A stretch of DNA of 5,626 bases from Bacillota bacterium (GTDB lineage Bacteria; Bacillota; Dethiobacteria; DTU022): contig JAAZPS010000144.1 of NCBI GenBank assembly GCA_012797095.1, forward strand, positions 1 through 5,626, written 5' to 3'. Below are positions 5,088 through 5,626 of the stretch, piece after piece. Position numbers and translations under genes: made by a program. The notes beneath the pieces were generated by a model, which made no database searches, had not been told where the DNA came from, and saw only the letters and a program-made list of their open reading frames with translations. Position 1 is the stretch's first letter. Every line of letters begins with the position of its first letter.

Positions 5088-5626
5088 GGCCCGGAAAATT
5101 CCAGTGCCGCTCGCAGCTCGGCGCTGACAGCCGATTCATCTTCCCGGTGCTGCTGTCGCTCAAGATGGCGGCGAGCCTTTGCTCCGCCCAGCCGGCCCAG
5201 GGCCCAGGCGGCATGGAGCCGCAGCAGGGGTCGGGGATCGTTTTGCAAGATTCCTGCCAGCGCCGGGACGGCCTCGCTGCGGCCGCTGTTGCCCAGGGCG
5301 ACCACTGCATTGCGCTGGAGAATGCTGCGGCCCCGCCACCCGGCGGCGGTGGGACCGACAGTGCGGTTGAATTCCTGTCGGGTCATCCCGAGCAGGGGGA
5401 TCAACAGGGGCCGGGTCGGGAGCAGGGTAGTCCCCTGGGCCGGAGTAGCAGCGACCGCCGGGGTGCTCAGCGGAAGGCGGTTCTGCGGGCAGACCTCCTG
5501 GCAGCGATCGCATCCGTAAAGGCGTCCGCCCAGAAGCGGCCGCACGGCCGGGGGGATCACCCCCGGAGCCTGGGTAATGTAGGAGAGGCAGCGGTAGGGG
5601 TCGATCACGTGCGGCTCCTGGAGCGC
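5084..5626 (-). CDS. queG: Epoxyqueuosine reductase QueG, C-terminal part (start beyond the window)
   Basis: QueG is a cobalamin-dependent iron-sulfur enzyme that reduces epoxyqueuosine in tRNA to queuosine, the last step of the pathway. The frame is open to the right edge; 180 C-terminal residues are visible, roughly half of the protein. The first visible Cys, in RCLSY (12-16), and the CDRCQEVCP stretch (39-47) supply cysteines of the 4Fe-4S clusters; the other ferredoxin-like cysteines and the cobalamin-binding part lie outside the window. Next comes the QueG-typical GWRGRSILQRNAVVALGNSG (96-115), which leads into a HEAT-like helical end with HAAWALGRLGG (138-148), thought to help tRNA recognition. 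The final ~25 residues are charged and poorly conserved. Its stop (TAA, minus strand 5086-5084) shares TTAA with the stop of the phosphodiesterase gene. No break or frameshift is visible. Confidence 0.95.
   Translation of the reverse strand, partial: ALQEPHVIDPYRCLSYITQAPGVIPPAVRPLLGGRLYGCDRCQEVCPQNRLPLSTPAVAATPAQGTTLLPTRPLLIPLLGMTRQEFNRTVGPTAAGWRGRSILQRNAVVALGNSGRSEAVPALAGILQNDPRPLLRLHAAWALGRLGGAKARRHLERQQHREDESAVSAELRAALEFSGP

Overview
The window reads as bacterial chromosome: tightly packed genes, strong Shine-Dalgarno sites (GGGGAGGT, AGGAGG, AAGGAG), moderately high GC and heavy use of ATC and CTG codons. The three-gene transhydrogenase and the paired small 'nucleoside recognition' (Gate-type) membrane proteins would fit an anaerobic clostridial or deltaproteobacterial lineage. 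That placement is an inference; nothing in the window fixes the taxon.

Positions 1-3885 form one co-directional minus-strand block. In transcription order it holds two small paralogous Gate-type membrane proteins (3885-3448 and 3441-2956), then pntAA (2881-1706), pntAB (1676-1404) and pntB (1391 to the left edge, lacking only its last few codons). The pnt genes encode the NAD(P) transhydrogenase in its split form: a soluble NAD(H)-binding alpha1, a small membrane alpha2, and a membrane-plus-NADP(H)-binding beta. The enzyme couples hydride transfer from NADH to NADP+ to proton entry. Gaps are 6, 74, 29 and 12 bases, so a single transcript is plausible, although the 74-base gap before pntAA contains a perfect inverted repeat and could hold its own control element.

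Positions 3886-4196 are a 311-base divergent intergenic region. It contains a candidate minus-strand promoter, several inverted repeats and a segment (4058-4128) able to fold into a closed stem around an internal hairpin. A short stem can also cover the ribosome binding site of the next gene.

Positions 4197-5087 (plus strand) encode a membrane-anchored glycerophosphodiester phosphodiesterase. It converges on the C-terminal part of queG (minus strand, 5626-5084; epoxyqueuosine reductase, last step of queuosine synthesis). The two stop codons interlock in a single TTAA.

The known genes look intact and ordinary. The points most worth a second look are: a transhydrogenase with no histidine at either proton-channel position I could check; the residue-by-residue kinship of the two Gate-type proteins and their link to pnt; the folded leader before the phosphodiesterase; and a roughly fourfold excess of GATC with three perfect GCGATCGC octamers.
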